DNA of 64,000 nucleotides from Massiliimalia sp050943535 (GCA_050943535.1 JBMNPJ010000001.1:1-64000); one strand, 5' to 3'; shown: positions 15,843-25,489, counted from the first letter of the stretch. Notes: generated by a model not told the origin, from the letters alone. Translations and numbers: made by a program.

Positions 15843-17171
15843 ATGAAATTATCAAAAAGAGCAGTTGCATTTATGTTAGCAGGCGCAATGATGGCTGGCA
15901 TGATTACTTCTTGCGGAGGTGGCGGCGAAACCACTTCTGGCGGAACTAACAGTGGAGGCGGCGGAGACAAAGCTTCTGGCAATGTGGAAATCTGGTCTTT
16001 CTTGACACAGGAAGAAATGAACTATTATGCAGATGCTTACAATGATTTGACTGGTAATTCTGTTACAATGCGAGTATTCCCGGGCGACCAGTACTTAACT
16101 AAATTGCAGACTGCGTTCCGCAGTGGTACAAATGCACCAGATATTGCTTACTTGGAAATTGCTCATCTGGGACAATTTAAAGAAACCGGTATGCTGGAAG
16201 ATCTGAGCTCATATGGTGGTACGGAAATTTTGGATAATCAAATTCCTTATGTAGCAGATCTTTCTATGAACAGTAAAGGCGAAATTTCCGGTATTTCTTG
16301 GCAGGCTACACCAGGAGGCTTCTGGTATAAGAAAGCACTGGCAAAAGAATATTTGGGAACCGATGATCCAGATGAAGTTGCAGAAATCATGTCTTCTTGG
16401 GAATCCATTACCGAAGCAGGTAAATCTGTTTATGAAAAGAGCGGCGGTAAGGTAGCGTTGCTGCAGGATACTTCTAGTGCACGTACTATTTTGAACAATA
16501 CAAAAGGAGTACCGTGGGTAGACGAAGAAGGTAATTTGCCTTCAGATGATATTCTGAGAAAAACTTTTGAAACAGAAAAAATGCTGCGTGACAATAATGT
16601 AGATGCCAAAATTAAAGGCGGTACACCAGCAGAAGCTTCTGGTATGTACGAAACTGATCCATTTATTTGTTTTGCACAGGCTACTTGGGGACTGCACTAT
16701 GTAATTAAAGCAAATACCCCTGATGAAAAAGAAGCAGAATGTGAAAATAAATGGGGATTTGTACCAGGTCCAGGCGCATATCAGTCAGGTGGTACCTGGA
16801 TGGGTATGTATTCTAAATCTAAGAATAAAGAAGCTGCATGGGATTACATTAAGACAATGACATCCGATGAAGAATTCTTCAGCAAATATTTGGTAAATGA
16901 TTTGGGCGACTTCCCTGGTTATATTCCAGCAATTGAAACAGCAATTGCAGAAAATCATACAGACCCATTTACCGGTGACCAGAATATTTTCCAATATTTC
17001 TATGATACCGCAATGGAAGTTAAAAATGATGGTATGACCAAGTACGATTCTAAAGCAAATGACCTGTTCGGAGCGAAAGTAGACCTTTTGTTAGCGGGTG
17101 ACATTACAGTAGACGAAGCAATTGAACAATTCAAAGCAGACATGAAATCCGCATTCCCGGAAATCAAATAA
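15843..17171 (+). CDS. Sugar-type ABC transporter binding lipoprotein A2
   Basis: 442 residues, a close paralogue of A1 with the same signal peptide and lipobox (MITSC). The two differ mostly in the N-terminal third and around residues 265-280 (GGTPAEASGMYETDPF against PWSAAWSSAMYESDPF), where ligand contacts are plausible, so they may present different ligands to the same permeases. AGAGGA precedes the ATG at 15843; 90 bases separate it from A1. A stable hairpin (17181-17211) follows before the permease genes. Confidence 0.92.
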   Translation: MKLSKRAVAFMLAGAMMAGMITSCGGGGETTSGGTNSGGGGDKASGNVEIWSFLTQEEMNYYADAYNDLTGNSVTMRVFPGDQYLTKLQTAFRSGTNAPDIAYLEIAHLGQFKETGMLEDLSSYGGTEILDNQIPYVADLSMNSKGEISGISWQATPGGFWYKKALAKEYLGTDDPDEVAEIMSSWESITEAGKSVYEKSGGKVALLQDTSSARTILNNTKGVPWVDEEGNLPSDDILRKTFETEKMLRDNNVDAKIKGGTPAEASGMYETDPFICFAQATWGLHYVIKANTPDEKEAECENKWGFVPGPGAYQSGGTWMGMYSKSKNKEAAWDYIKTMTSDEEFFSKYLVNDLGDFPGYIPAIETAIAENHTDPFTGDQNIFQYFYDTAMEVKNDGMTKYDSKANDLFGAKVDLLLAGDITVDEAIEQFKADMKSAFPEIK

Positions 17172-17180
17172 CAAGCAGAT

Positions 17181-17211
17181 GGACGGATAATGTTTCATAC
17201 ATTATCCGTCC
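17181..17211 (+). terminator. Intercistronic hairpin, cluster A
   Basis: GGACGGATAATG, TTTCATA, CATTATCCGTCC: a perfect 12 bp stem between the binding-protein and permease genes. Only a short TTT follows, so it is more likely to stabilise the upstream message or terminate partially. Equivalent hairpins occur in clusters B, C and D. Confidence 0.75.
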
Positions 17212-17237
17212 ATTTAAAAGAAAAGGAGTGATTTTCT

Positions 17238-18137
17238 GTGAAACCCCGTAAAAAGGATCTTACCAGGAAAAATATTGGCTATTTCTTTATTGCCCCATAT
17301 TTTATTGTATTTTTCCTGTTTACTTTGTATCCAATTGTGTATACATTTATTTTGAGCTTCCAGCAATGGGACGGTGTCTCTGACCCTATTTTCTTAGGAC
17401 TGGAAAACTATTCCCGCTTGATCAAAGACAGCAGCTTTTTTAAATCCATTGGAAACACTATTTTAATTTCTTTGTGTGCTATGATTCCTCAGATGGTATT
17501 TGGGCTTTCTTTGGCATTTATTTTAAATCAGCAGTATTTGAAAAAAGTAGGCAACTTTTTAAAACCTGTGTTTTATTTCCCAAATCTGGTAACAGCAGTT
17601 TCTATTGGTATTTTGTTTGCTTTGATTTTTGACTGGCAGGCAGGAAGTGCCAATAAATTGTTAATGAGCTTAGGAATTATTAATGAACCATATAACTGGA
17701 AAATGAGCGTACCATTTTCCAGAGGTGTAATTTCCTTTATTCTGTGGTGGCAATATTTTGGCTATTATACTATTATCTTTACTGCGGGAATTAAAGGTAT
17801 TCCAGCAGAACTGAATGAGGCAGCAGAAATTGATGGTGCAAATCGCTTCCAGCAGTTTACAAGAGTAACGTTACCTCAGCTTCGTCCGATTATGACCTAT
17901 GCATTTACCACGTCTATTATCGGTGGTTTGCAGATCTTTGACCTGCCTTATGCTTTTGGTACAGTAGAAGGAAATCCGGACAAATCTATTTTAACCATGG
18001 TTATGTATATGTACGGAACTTCCTTTAAAAACTACAACTATGGTTACGGCGCTGCCATTGCGTATGGTTTGTTTGTGATTGTAATTATTTTCTCTTCTAT
18101 CTTTATGAAAGTAACTGCTGGGAAGGAGGAACAATAA
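17238..18137 (+). CDS. ABC sugar permease, MalF/UgpA type (cluster A)
   Basis: 299 residues with six membrane segments; the N-terminus IGYFFIAPYFIVFFLFTLYP is typical of this subunit. The EAA loop that docks the ATPase is at residues 194-200 (EAAEIDG). The start codon is GTG, preceded by AAAGGAG. It pairs with the MalG-type subunit that begins one base after its stop. No ATPase is encoded in the cluster. Confidence 0.93.
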   Translation: MKPRKKDLTRKNIGYFFIAPYFIVFFLFTLYPIVYTFILSFQQWDGVSDPIFLGLENYSRLIKDSSFFKSIGNTILISLCAMIPQMVFGLSLAFILNQQYLKKVGNFLKPVFYFPNLVTAVSIGILFALIFDWQAGSANKLLMSLGIINEPYNWKMSVPFSRGVISFILWWQYFGYYTIIFTAGIKGIPAELNEAAEIDGANRFQQFTRVTLPQLRPIMTYAFTTSIIGGLQIFDLPYAFGTVEGNPDKSILTMVMYMYGTSFKNYNYGYGAAIAYGLFVIVIIFSSIFMKVTAGKEEQ

Positions 18138-18138
18138 T

Positions 18139-19011
18139 ATGGCTGCAGAAACTGTAAAAAAAGTAGCAATGCATGGGAAAAAAGTAAAACGTCATAATCC
18201 CATTGCAAATATTTTAATTTATTTGATATTAGCAATTTTATTTTTAATCTGTATTGTTCCTTTTTATTCTATGCTTATTAGTTCTACCCATGATAACGCC
18301 ACCTTGGCTTCTCAGTTTGTATTGACTCCTGGGAAATATCTGGTTAAAAACTATCAGCGTATGATGATGAGTACCAATATTTGGCGCGGGATGGCTAACA
18401 GTTTGTTTTTGGCTACATCAGCTACTCTGCTCAGTTCTTATTTTGGTGCTTTGACTGCATATGGATTTTCCAAATATAAATTCCGGGGAAATAAGGTATT
18501 GTTTGCGATTTTGCTTGGAACCATGATGCTTCCTGGACAGCTGGGGATTATCGGATATTTTAATTTGATGAATAGTTTTAAATTATTGGATACCTATGCT
18601 GCAATCTTAATTCCTTCTATCGCCAGTGCTATGTCAGTTTTCTGGAATAAACAGTATTTGGATGCGTTTGTTCCTAATGCATTGATTGAAGCTGCCCGAA
18701 TTGACGGGGCAAAAGAACTGGTGATCTTCCACCGGGTTATTTTCCCGATTATTATTCCAGCAGTAGCAACCCAGGCAATTTTCACCTTTGTAGGGGCATG
18801 GAACAACTTCTTGAATCCATTGATTTTGTTGTTCTCTGACAATAAATTCCCACTGCCTGTACTGGTACAGCAGATGCAGGGGATTTATGGTTCTGACTAT
18901 GGTGTTATCTATTTGGGTGTTACTATGTCTGTACTTCCGATTTTGATTATCTTTGTTTTCTGTTCCAGAAGAATCATCGATGGCGTTGCTGTAGGTGCAG
19001 TAAAAGGATAA
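18139..19011 (+). CDS. ABC sugar permease, MalG type (cluster A)
   Basis: 290 residues, six membrane segments, EAA loop at residues 184-190 (EAARIDG) followed by FHRVIFPI. It is the second membrane subunit of the cluster A importer, and its ribosome site GGAGGA lies inside the end of the preceding gene. The C-terminus VAVGAVKG is standard for this subunit. Confidence 0.93.
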   Translation: MAAETVKKVAMHGKKVKRHNPIANILIYLILAILFLICIVPFYSMLISSTHDNATLASQFVLTPGKYLVKNYQRMMMSTNIWRGMANSLFLATSATLLSSYFGALTAYGFSKYKFRGNKVLFAILLGTMMLPGQLGIIGYFNLMNSFKLLDTYAAILIPSIASAMSVFWNKQYLDAFVPNALIEAARIDGAKELVIFHRVIFPIIIPAVATQAIFTFVGAWNNFLNPLILLFSDNKFPLPVLVQQMQGIYGSDYGVIYLGVTMSVLPILIIFVFCSRRIIDGVAVGAVKG

Positions 19012-19045
19012 GCAAAAAACTTCTGGGAAAGGAAGAGAGAAGACG

Positions 19046-20263
19046 ATGAATGAACGGGAATACATAAGAGATCTAGCAAGGCAGGTAAGGGAATTGGCAA
19101 ATTCCCCGAGAATGCAAACATTAAAGCAAGAATGGAAACAACACAATGCACTTCAGTCTCCTAGACCGATGATCTGCGTTTCTCCAGAAGGAAGCTGGGG
19201 AGAAATTTTGACCCCTAAAACCCTTTTGTGTACAGATGAAAAACTTCGGCAGTATGAATACACTCTGCGGCAGAAACTTTATTGGGGCAATGAAATTCAG
19301 GACGATACACCAATTTCAGAATACTTTAATGTTCCTTATGTTACAACAGTTTCCAGCTATGGAGAGGGACTGGAAGTAGTGACTGACGGCGGTGAAAATA
19401 AGGGAAGTTTTCATTATCACAAGCTGATTCAGGATATTGATGAAGATTTTCACAAACTGCGGTTCCGCCAGGTGACCTATGATGAAGAACAAAGCAAGAA
19501 GAATCTGGAAGAAGCTCAGGAATTATTGGGAGATATTCTGAAAGTTCGTCATCGGGGTGCCTTTTGGTGGACTATGGGACTCACTTGGGAAGTTATCAAG
19601 CTGATCGGATTGGAAGATTTGATGATCGATATGTACGATTGTCCGGAAAGCCTTCATCGCTTAATGGGTTGGTTCCGGGATGAGCACATGAATCTGATGG
19701 ATCAGTATGAAAAGTTTGGAATCTTAAGTCTCAATAATGAGGATGATATGATTGCATCCGGAGGAATTGGATATACAGATGAACTGCCGGGAGAAAAGTT
19801 TGACGGGCGTGTAGGATATGAAAATTTGTGGGGCTTTGCAGAAAGCCAGGAAACCGTAGGAATTTCCCCGGAAATGTTTGGAGAATTCATTTTCCCATAT
19901 CAATTGCCATTACTGGAACGGTTTGGAATCAACTGTTATGGATGCTGTGAGCCAGTAGAGGGAAGATGGAAATGGATTCAACAAATTCCTCGTTTGAGAA
20001 GGGTATCAGTTTCCCCGTGGAGCAAAAAAGAAGAGATGAAAGAGCTTTTGGGGAAAGAGTATATTTTCAGCCGAAAACCAAATCCATCTTATGTGTGCAA
20101 TGGATTTGCTAGAGAAGCCATCGAAGAAGAACTGGAAAGCACAATGAAGATGGCAAAGGATTTGAATCTGGAGATTATCCTGAAAGATACCCATACCATT
20201 GAGTATCATCCAGAACGGTTCCACGAATGGGTGAAGATGGCCAGAAAAGCTGCTGACCGATAA
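19046..20263 (+). CDS. URO-D/MtaA-like protein, long type, paralogue 1 (cluster A)
   Basis: 405 residues. I assign it to the uroporphyrinogen decarboxylase/methylcobamide methyltransferase-like fold from its overall pattern: an N-terminal helical part, RPMICVSPEGSWGEI, the C300-C301 motif YGCCEP, SVSPW, SRKPNPSYV and a C-terminal EYHPERFHEW. The canonical HxC zinc motif of MtaA is replaced by GCCE, so the chemistry is not assured. It is not haem-pathway UroD: the active-site region differs and it is embedded in a sugar importer operon (35 bases after the permease). Its protein is about 97% identical to that at 55939, with near-identical DNA. A role in processing the imported compound is inferred. 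Confidence 0.7.
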   Translation: MNEREYIRDLARQVRELANSPRMQTLKQEWKQHNALQSPRPMICVSPEGSWGEILTPKTLLCTDEKLRQYEYTLRQKLYWGNEIQDDTPISEYFNVPYVTTVSSYGEGLEVVTDGGENKGSFHYHKLIQDIDEDFHKLRFRQVTYDEEQSKKNLEEAQELLGDILKVRHRGAFWWTMGLTWEVIKLIGLEDLMIDMYDCPESLHRLMGWFRDEHMNLMDQYEKFGILSLNNEDDMIASGGIGYTDELPGEKFDGRVGYENLWGFAESQETVGISPEMFGEFIFPYQLPLLERFGINCYGCCEPVEGRWKWIQQIPRLRRVSVSPWSKKEEMKELLGKEYIFSRKPNPSYVCNGFAREAIEEELESTMKMAKDLNLEIILKDTHTIEYHPERFHEWVKMARKAADR

Positions 20264-20302
20264 ATATTAAAAAATAACTCTCTATTGTTTAACGTTTTGG
20301 GA

Positions 20303-20344
20303 AAGCAGGGAGGAGTTGCTATTTAAAGCAGCTCCTCCTTGCTT
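20303..20344 (+). terminator. Terminator of cluster A
   Basis: AAGCA, GGAGGAG and TGCT pair with AGCA, CTCCTCC and TGCTT around the loop ATTTAA; TTATT follows. Confidence 0.8.
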
Positions 20345-20346
20345 TA

Positions 20347-20375
20347 TTGATAAAAAATAATTAAAATGCTATAAT
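20347..20375 (+). promoter_or_regulatory. Promoter upstream of the short leader ORF
   Basis: TTGATA (20347-20352), a 17 bp spacer, TATAAT (20370-20375). Confidence 0.8.
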
Positions 20376-20410
20376 AAAGTTAATTGAATTTGTACAATAG
20401 GAGAATAAAT

Positions 20411-20464
20411 ATGTTTGGTTATTTTCAGCTTTGTAGCAAAATTACTCGGGGGGGGGATAACTAG
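20411..20464 (+). CDS. Short leader ORF with a G9 tract (candidate)
   Basis: A 17-codon frame, MFGYFQLCSKITRGGDN, with GGAG seven bases before the ATG and a consensus promoter just upstream. The G9 tract (20448-20456) encodes the RGG near the C-terminus; slippage there would only move the stop slightly. It could be a leader peptide that couples translation to the terminator 45 bases downstream. No homologue is recognised and coding status is unproven. Confidence 0.35.
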   Translation: MFGYFQLCSKITRGGDN

Positions 20465-20508
20465 CTGTTATTTGGTCAATAATTACAATAATCTGTGCTT
20501 TGAAATAG

Positions 20509-20547
20509 AAGGAGGCAGACTGTACTTAAACAGTCCGCCTCCTTTTT
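20509..20547 (+). terminator. Terminator/attenuator before the response regulator gene
   Basis: AAGGAGGCAGACTGT, ACTTAA, ACAGTCCGCCTCCTT then TTT: a 15 bp stem with one mismatch. It lies between the promoter at 20347 and the gene at 20595. Confidence 0.88.
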
Positions 20548-20594
20548 ATGCATTGGAAACTTAATTTGAAAAAATGAAAAGGTGGGAATATAAG

Positions 20595-22178
20595 ATGAAA
20601 AAACTGTATCGAGTTTTAGTAGTAGATGATGAAAAAATTATCTTAGATGGCTTGACCAGTACCTATCCTTGGATGCAAACAGGGTTTACTGTATGCGGAA
20701 CAGCACAAAATGGAGAACAGGCATTAAAACAGTGTGAAGTATTGAATCCGGATATTGTAATGACAGATATTCGGATGAAATCTATGGATGGGTTAGAGTT
20801 GATTCGCCGGGTAAAAAAACAGTACCCTCAAATGGAATTTGTGGTGATCAGCGCTTACCGGGATTTTGAATATGCTCAGACAGCGTGCAGTTTGGATGTG
20901 TTTTCTTATTTATTAAAACCCTTTTCTGATGAAGACTTTCTTCAGGTGATGGGGGCATTAAAGGAATATATGGACCAAAAAAATCAAACCAAGCAGGCGG
21001 CGGCATTATTTGAAAAATACCAGGAAGAGCTTTTGTCACTACAGTTGAGAAAATACCTTACCAGCAATGATACTGGGCTGGAAGAAAGATTTATGGAATT
21101 TTATCCACAATGGACGCCGAATATTAAGTATGCCTGTATTTGTGTGGATATTGATCAAACACTTACATATCTGCTTCATGAAGATCGAGAGGTATACCGG
21201 TACATTCAGCTTCAACTTTTTGTGGATCTGGTAAAAAGTAAATTGCCCTGTGTATCAGTAGAACTGGCGGATCAAAGGAGAATCTTAGTGGTATATGGTG
21301 AAAATCTGTCAGATCAGATGCTCAAAGATACATTTGAAGAAATGATTGCAAAATTAGAAGCGGAAGGATATGTGAATTGCTATTATGCGGCATATGGTCA
21401 ATGCCTTATGGGATATGAGGGAATGAAAAACAGTTTTCATCAGGCTGTGACTGGATTGGAGCTGGCATACGAAGGGGAAAATTTTTTAGGTTATTCTTCC
21501 CAGACAAAACATATGTCCGGAAAGGGAGTTTATCCCAAAGAACAAGAAGAAAAAATTTTGACATTGCTCAGAACTGGGGCAATGGAACAATTGGAACAAG
21601 AAATTAGTCGATTTCAAAAAATTTTGGAGGATGCGCAGGCGGATTTCTCTTTTATCTGTTTGTGCTATCAGCAACTGGGTCTGAACATCCAGTTTTGGTT
21701 GCATCCATTGTGTGCGTTGGAGGAAAAATCCGTACAATCCTATACGGATTTTCTGCTTTCTTTGGATACAGTGAGAAGTGAACAATTGGTAAAAGCCATG
21801 ACGGTAATGACCCAAAATTTTGTGGAGCAGGCAGGTGCTCCACAAAATAGTAATACCGAATCTGCTGGACAGTATTTTCATCAGGCAGTATCTTATATTC
21901 AGGAACATTTAGATAATGGGCAGATGTCTATTGGTGATGCGGCGGAAGCACTCCATCTGAATCCAGTTTATTTTGGCAGAGTATTTAAGAAGGAAAGCGG
22001 GCAGTCTTTTAGGGAATACTTGCTGCATCAAAGAATTCAAAAAGCATGTGAACTTTTTGACCGCACCCATCTTTCTGTAACAGAAATTGCTTTGTCAGTG
22101 GGAATGGACAATCTTTCTTATTTTTCCACACAGTTTAAAAAGTGCACTGGTGTACTCCCGAGTGAATATAGGAGGTAG
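20595..22178 (+). CDS. YesN-type response regulator with AraC output domain (cluster B)
   Basis: 527 residues. The receiver domain (1-120) has the acidic pair VVDDE and phospho-acceptor D58 (MTDIRM), with K in the LLKPF loop. A ~280-residue linker follows, then a C-terminal AraC DNA-binding domain with two helix-turn-helix units (LNPVYFGRVFKKESG and SVGMDNLSYFSTQFKKCTG). The start at 20595 follows AAGGTGG; the ATG at 20574 lacks a ribosome site. It pairs with the sensor kinase five bases downstream and most likely activates the importer cluster at 24040. Confidence 0.93.
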   Translation: MKKLYRVLVVDDEKIILDGLTSTYPWMQTGFTVCGTAQNGEQALKQCEVLNPDIVMTDIRMKSMDGLELIRRVKKQYPQMEFVVISAYRDFEYAQTACSLDVFSYLLKPFSDEDFLQVMGALKEYMDQKNQTKQAAALFEKYQEELLSLQLRKYLTSNDTGLEERFMEFYPQWTPNIKYACICVDIDQTLTYLLHEDREVYRYIQLQLFVDLVKSKLPCVSVELADQRRILVVYGENLSDQMLKDTFEEMIAKLEAEGYVNCYYAAYGQCLMGYEGMKNSFHQAVTGLELAYEGENFLGYSSQTKHMSGKGVYPKEQEEKILTLLRTGAMEQLEQEISRFQKILEDAQADFSFICLCYQQLGLNIQFWLHPLCALEEKSVQSYTDFLLSLDTVRSEQLVKAMTVMTQNFVEQAGAPQNSNTESAGQYFHQAVSYIQEHLDNGQMSIGDAAEALHLNPVYFGRVFKKESGQSFREYLLHQRIQKACELFDRTHLSVTEIALSVGMDNLSYFSTQFKKCTGVLPSEYRR

Positions 22179-22183
22179 CTGGC

Positions 22184-23932
22184 ATGAGATTTGGAAACAG
22201 AATTTATCATAAACTGGTGGCTATGATTATTCTGCCTGTTATGATTTTATTTTCTGCATTTTTTGTATTTTTGAATGTTATGATTGCGCCTTATCTAGAA
22301 GGATTGATTTTGGATAAAATGGATGCAAAAGGTCAGCAGAGAATGATCCATCTGGATGGGATTTATCAGCAGGTTTATCAAAGTACCCAAGGGATTTTAA
22401 GTGACGGTGCGGTACAAAACACATTGATGTCCGGAAGAATAGCTAGTGAACAGGAACCAGGGTTAAAAGCACTTTTGCGCACGTACTGTTATGGGAATAT
22501 TTATAATGTTATATACCTTACATCGGATCGCAGCCAGATGGTTAGCGGATTGCGGAACGATTATTTAACAAGAGGATATCTGGAAATGCTGGTAAGTCAT
22601 CCTCAATTATCAGAAACATACGCCAAACCAGTTTGGGTTTTTGATAAACAGGGGGAAACCAGATGGTTTTATCTGTTTGTGGTTCAGAAACTGCGGCATC
22701 CCTCTTTTAATGTGGAACCGGGATATTTAATTTATCAGTTGAATCCCAGCGGACTTAATCAGACGACCAGTTTAGTGATGCATGAAAAAGAAAAAGTTGC
22801 TATTACAGATCAAAACGGAGAAATTATTACCTGCTCTTCAGGAAACACCGAACAAGAAGAGAGTATATTTTCTCAACTGGAATATCCAGAAAGCGGAAAA
22901 GCGATTACCTGTGAATTAGATACAGGAGAAACCTACTTGGTAAGCAGGTTTGCGGATCAGGATACTGGGTGGCAGGTCATCTCTTATATTCGCTATTCTG
23001 ATGCAATGGAACGGTATGAAAATTTACAGCGGTTAATTATTGAAATTACAGTAATTCTTATGGTGGTGTCTGTGGGAGCAGGTTTTATCCTAACAGGATA
23101 TTATATAAAGCCGATTAATTTAATTATTCAGGCGATGGAAAGTTTCCGCTCAAACCGATTTCAAAAGAGAATTCAAGATAAATTGCCGGATGAATTTGGT
23201 CAGATCGGAGGAACCTTTAATTTAATGGCAGACCGGATCGAGGCCCTGATTGATGATGTGAATCAGGGGCAGGAAAAGCTGCGGGTAGCGGAATTAAATT
23301 CTCTGATGTATCAAATTAACCCACATTTTATTTACAATACTTTAAATAACATTTACATGCTTGCCAGAATGTCCGGACAGGAAAAAACAGCACAGATGAT
23401 AGATTATCTTTCTAAATTTCTTCGAACTACGTTAAGCAAGGGAAAAAGTGTAGTTCCTTTGAAAGATGAAATTAATCATGTAACCTGCTATTTGAATATT
23501 CAAAAAATTCGTTATGGGGATTTGTTTGATTTTTCAGTGGAAGTGGATCCAGATTTATCACTGGTTCCTGTATTAAAATTGATTTTACAGCCAATTGTGG
23601 AAAATTCCATTAACCATGGATTTCTCAAAATAGAATCCGGAGGGAAAATTTTGATTAAAGGATTCCGTTGCGAAGAAAAACTATGTCTTACTGTAGAGGA
23701 TAACGGAGAGGGAATCCCTCAGGAAAAGCTGGAACGATTGAATCAGATTCCACAGATGTCTTTGGAGCAGTTATCTTCTCTGTTTCCAGAATCTCAGGGG
23801 GGATATGGAGTCGGCAATGTGATTGCCAGATTAAAGCTTTATTACGGAGATGACTATGCAATTCAATATACCAATTTAAATCCAGGGGTAAAATGTGAAA
23901 TTTTTATATCCAATTTCGAACAAGATGTATAA
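22184..23932 (+). CDS. YesM-type sensor histidine kinase (cluster B)
   Basis: 582 residues. A membrane segment near residues 10-35, an extracellular sensor region of ~240 residues, a second membrane segment (~285-305), a HAMP domain (KPINLIIQAMESFRSNRFQK), then a HisKA_5-type kinase core with phosphorylated H381 in INPHFIYNTLNNI and ATP-binding motifs ENSINHGF, EDNGEGIP and GYGVGNV. It senses an extracytoplasmic cue, probably the sugar itself or the loaded binding protein. The AGGAGG of this gene overlaps the end of the regulator gene. Confidence 0.94.
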   Translation: MRFGNRIYHKLVAMIILPVMILFSAFFVFLNVMIAPYLEGLILDKMDAKGQQRMIHLDGIYQQVYQSTQGILSDGAVQNTLMSGRIASEQEPGLKALLRTYCYGNIYNVIYLTSDRSQMVSGLRNDYLTRGYLEMLVSHPQLSETYAKPVWVFDKQGETRWFYLFVVQKLRHPSFNVEPGYLIYQLNPSGLNQTTSLVMHEKEKVAITDQNGEIITCSSGNTEQEESIFSQLEYPESGKAITCELDTGETYLVSRFADQDTGWQVISYIRYSDAMERYENLQRLIIEITVILMVVSVGAGFILTGYYIKPINLIIQAMESFRSNRFQKRIQDKLPDEFGQIGGTFNLMADRIEALIDDVNQGQEKLRVAELNSLMYQINPHFIYNTLNNIYMLARMSGQEKTAQMIDYLSKFLRTTLSKGKSVVPLKDEINHVTCYLNIQKIRYGDLFDFSVEVDPDLSLVPVLKLILQPIVENSINHGFLKIESGGKILIKGFRCEEKLCLTVEDNGEGIPQEKLERLNQIPQMSLEQLSSLFPESQGGYGVGNVIARLKLYYGDDYAIQYTNLNPGVKCEIFISNFEQDV

Positions 23933-24039
23933 TTTTTGTTAATTTTGTTATTTTTATTGAAAGCGGAACAGTTATAAAACTTCTATAATAAAAATATCAA
24001 AAGCAATCGGTTTAAAAACATAGACAGGAGGAAAGGGTA

Positions 24040-25395
24040 ATGAAAAAGAAGTTTTTGATATTTTTATTAACAGCAGCTATGCTGGCAACTACAGCTGGAT
24101 GCGGTGGCGGAAAGGATACTGGTTCCGAAGCACAGAGCGGCGGTTCAGGTGAAGGAGGAGTAGTTCAAATCCCGTTGCTGATGACTAATGCTGGAAATGA
24201 CAGCCAGTCTAAACTGAATCAATGGATTGTGGATCAGTTTAATGCTGAATACGAAGGAAAATATGAAGCGGTTGTAGAATGGCTGCCTGGTATGGCAGAA
24301 GATATCCGTGCAAAACTGAAAATGCTCAACAGTGCCAATGATTTACCAGCAGTAGTTACAGATTTGGGTGCGGAACCAGCTTTTGCGGATTTGCTGTTTG
24401 AAAATAATCGTTTAATTGACTTAAAACCATATTTTGACGCCAGTGAAGAATGGCAAAAATACGCATTGGAAGCCAGTGTGGAATATTGTATCACAGATGA
24501 CGGAAAAATGTATTCTGCTCCGGCTACAGCAACCGATTACTCTGGAATTTACTATAACAAAGAACATTTTGAAAAAGCAGGAATTGAGTCTTTCCCAAAA
24601 ACTTGGGATGAATTCTGGGATGCCTGTGAAAAACTGAAAGCCGCAGGATATACACCAATTTCTTTACATACCACAGAAACTGGTTGGTGTCCGTTCTTGT
24701 TGGCAACAGCGGCTTTAGGCGAAACAGAAAGTGGTGTGGAATTCCAGAATACCAAATACCCAACCAATTTTGAAAATGATGATATGCGTCGGGTATTGGA
24801 TATTGTAGAAAAACTGTTTACTTATACCACAACGGATGCCATTGGTGGAAACTATGCGCTGGCAGCAAATAATTTCTGTTCTGGAAATACCTCTATGATT
24901 GCCAACGGACCTTGGATGATCACCTCTTTAAGTGATCCTCAGTATGCACCAGAAGGCTTTGAAGAAAAAGTGGGATATGCTATGATGCCGGGTGAAGTGA
25001 TGATGTCCGATGAGGGTCAGTCTTATAGCGAAGGTGTTTCTGTAGACCATTCCAAAGAAGTACAGGAAGGCGCAGTTGAATATTTGAAATTTAAAGCAAC
25101 CGACAAGATTATTCGCCAGCGTTCTATTGAAACCGGTTCTTTCAATCCAAAAGTAGAATTGACAGAAGAAGACATGGCCGAATTCTCACCAACTATGAAA
25201 ATTTATGCAGAACTAGTTCCAAATATCAAAGGTGCTTATCCTAGCTATCAGGGAAAATGGGATCCAGTTACCCAAAACGAAGTAATTCCTACCGAACTTG
25301 TTAACTACTTGAACGGACAGATTACACAGGATGAACTGTTGGCAAAAATGACAAAAGCTGCAGAAGAATATATCGCAGAGGGTGCTGGTCAGTAA
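24040..25395 (+). CDS. Sugar-type ABC transporter binding lipoprotein (cluster B)
   Basis: 451 residues with a lipoprotein signal (FLLTAAMLATTAGC) and a family 1 extracellular binding fold: YKRD-like hinge replaced by YSGIYYNKEHFEKAGI, then SFPKTWDEFWDACEKLKAAG. It is only distantly related to the cluster A and D binding proteins. AGGAGG precedes the ATG. The gene follows the sensor kinase by 107 bases and is followed by a hairpin before the permease. Confidence 0.92.
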   Translation: MKKKFLIFLLTAAMLATTAGCGGGKDTGSEAQSGGSGEGGVVQIPLLMTNAGNDSQSKLNQWIVDQFNAEYEGKYEAVVEWLPGMAEDIRAKLKMLNSANDLPAVVTDLGAEPAFADLLFENNRLIDLKPYFDASEEWQKYALEASVEYCITDDGKMYSAPATATDYSGIYYNKEHFEKAGIESFPKTWDEFWDACEKLKAAGYTPISLHTTETGWCPFLLATAALGETESGVEFQNTKYPTNFENDDMRRVLDIVEKLFTYTTTDAIGGNYALAANNFCSGNTSMIANGPWMITSLSDPQYAPEGFEEKVGYAMMPGEVMMSDEGQSYSEGVSVDHSKEVQEGAVEYLKFKATDKIIRQRSIETGSFNPKVELTEEDMAEFSPTMKIYAELVPNIKGAYPSYQGKWDPVTQNEVIPTELVNYLNGQITQDELLAKMTKAAEEYIAEGAGQ

Positions 25396-25427
25396 TAGGG
25401 AAAAGATTTCCTCTTAGATATGCAGAT

Positions 25428-25454
25428 AAAAGGGCGGAATTTTCCCGCCCTTTT
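25428..25454 (+). terminator. Intercistronic hairpin, cluster B
   Basis: AAAAGGGCGG, loop AATTTTC, CCGCCCTTTT between the binding-protein and permease genes. It looks like a terminator (TTTTA follows) but the permease gene starts 36 bases later, suggesting partial termination or mRNA protection. Confidence 0.75.
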
Positions 25455-25489
25455 ACATTCTTCACATTCGGAAAGGAAGGTAGCTTAAG

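Larger units (their letters stand above)
20345..20594 (+). other. Leader region of the cluster B two-component operon
   Basis: Contains in order a promoter (20347-20375), a short ORF with a ribosome site and a run of nine G (20411-20464), and a terminator hairpin (20509-20547), then the response-regulator gene at 20595. The layout is that of an attenuated leader or a separate small RNA of ~165 nt. Confidence 0.6.
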
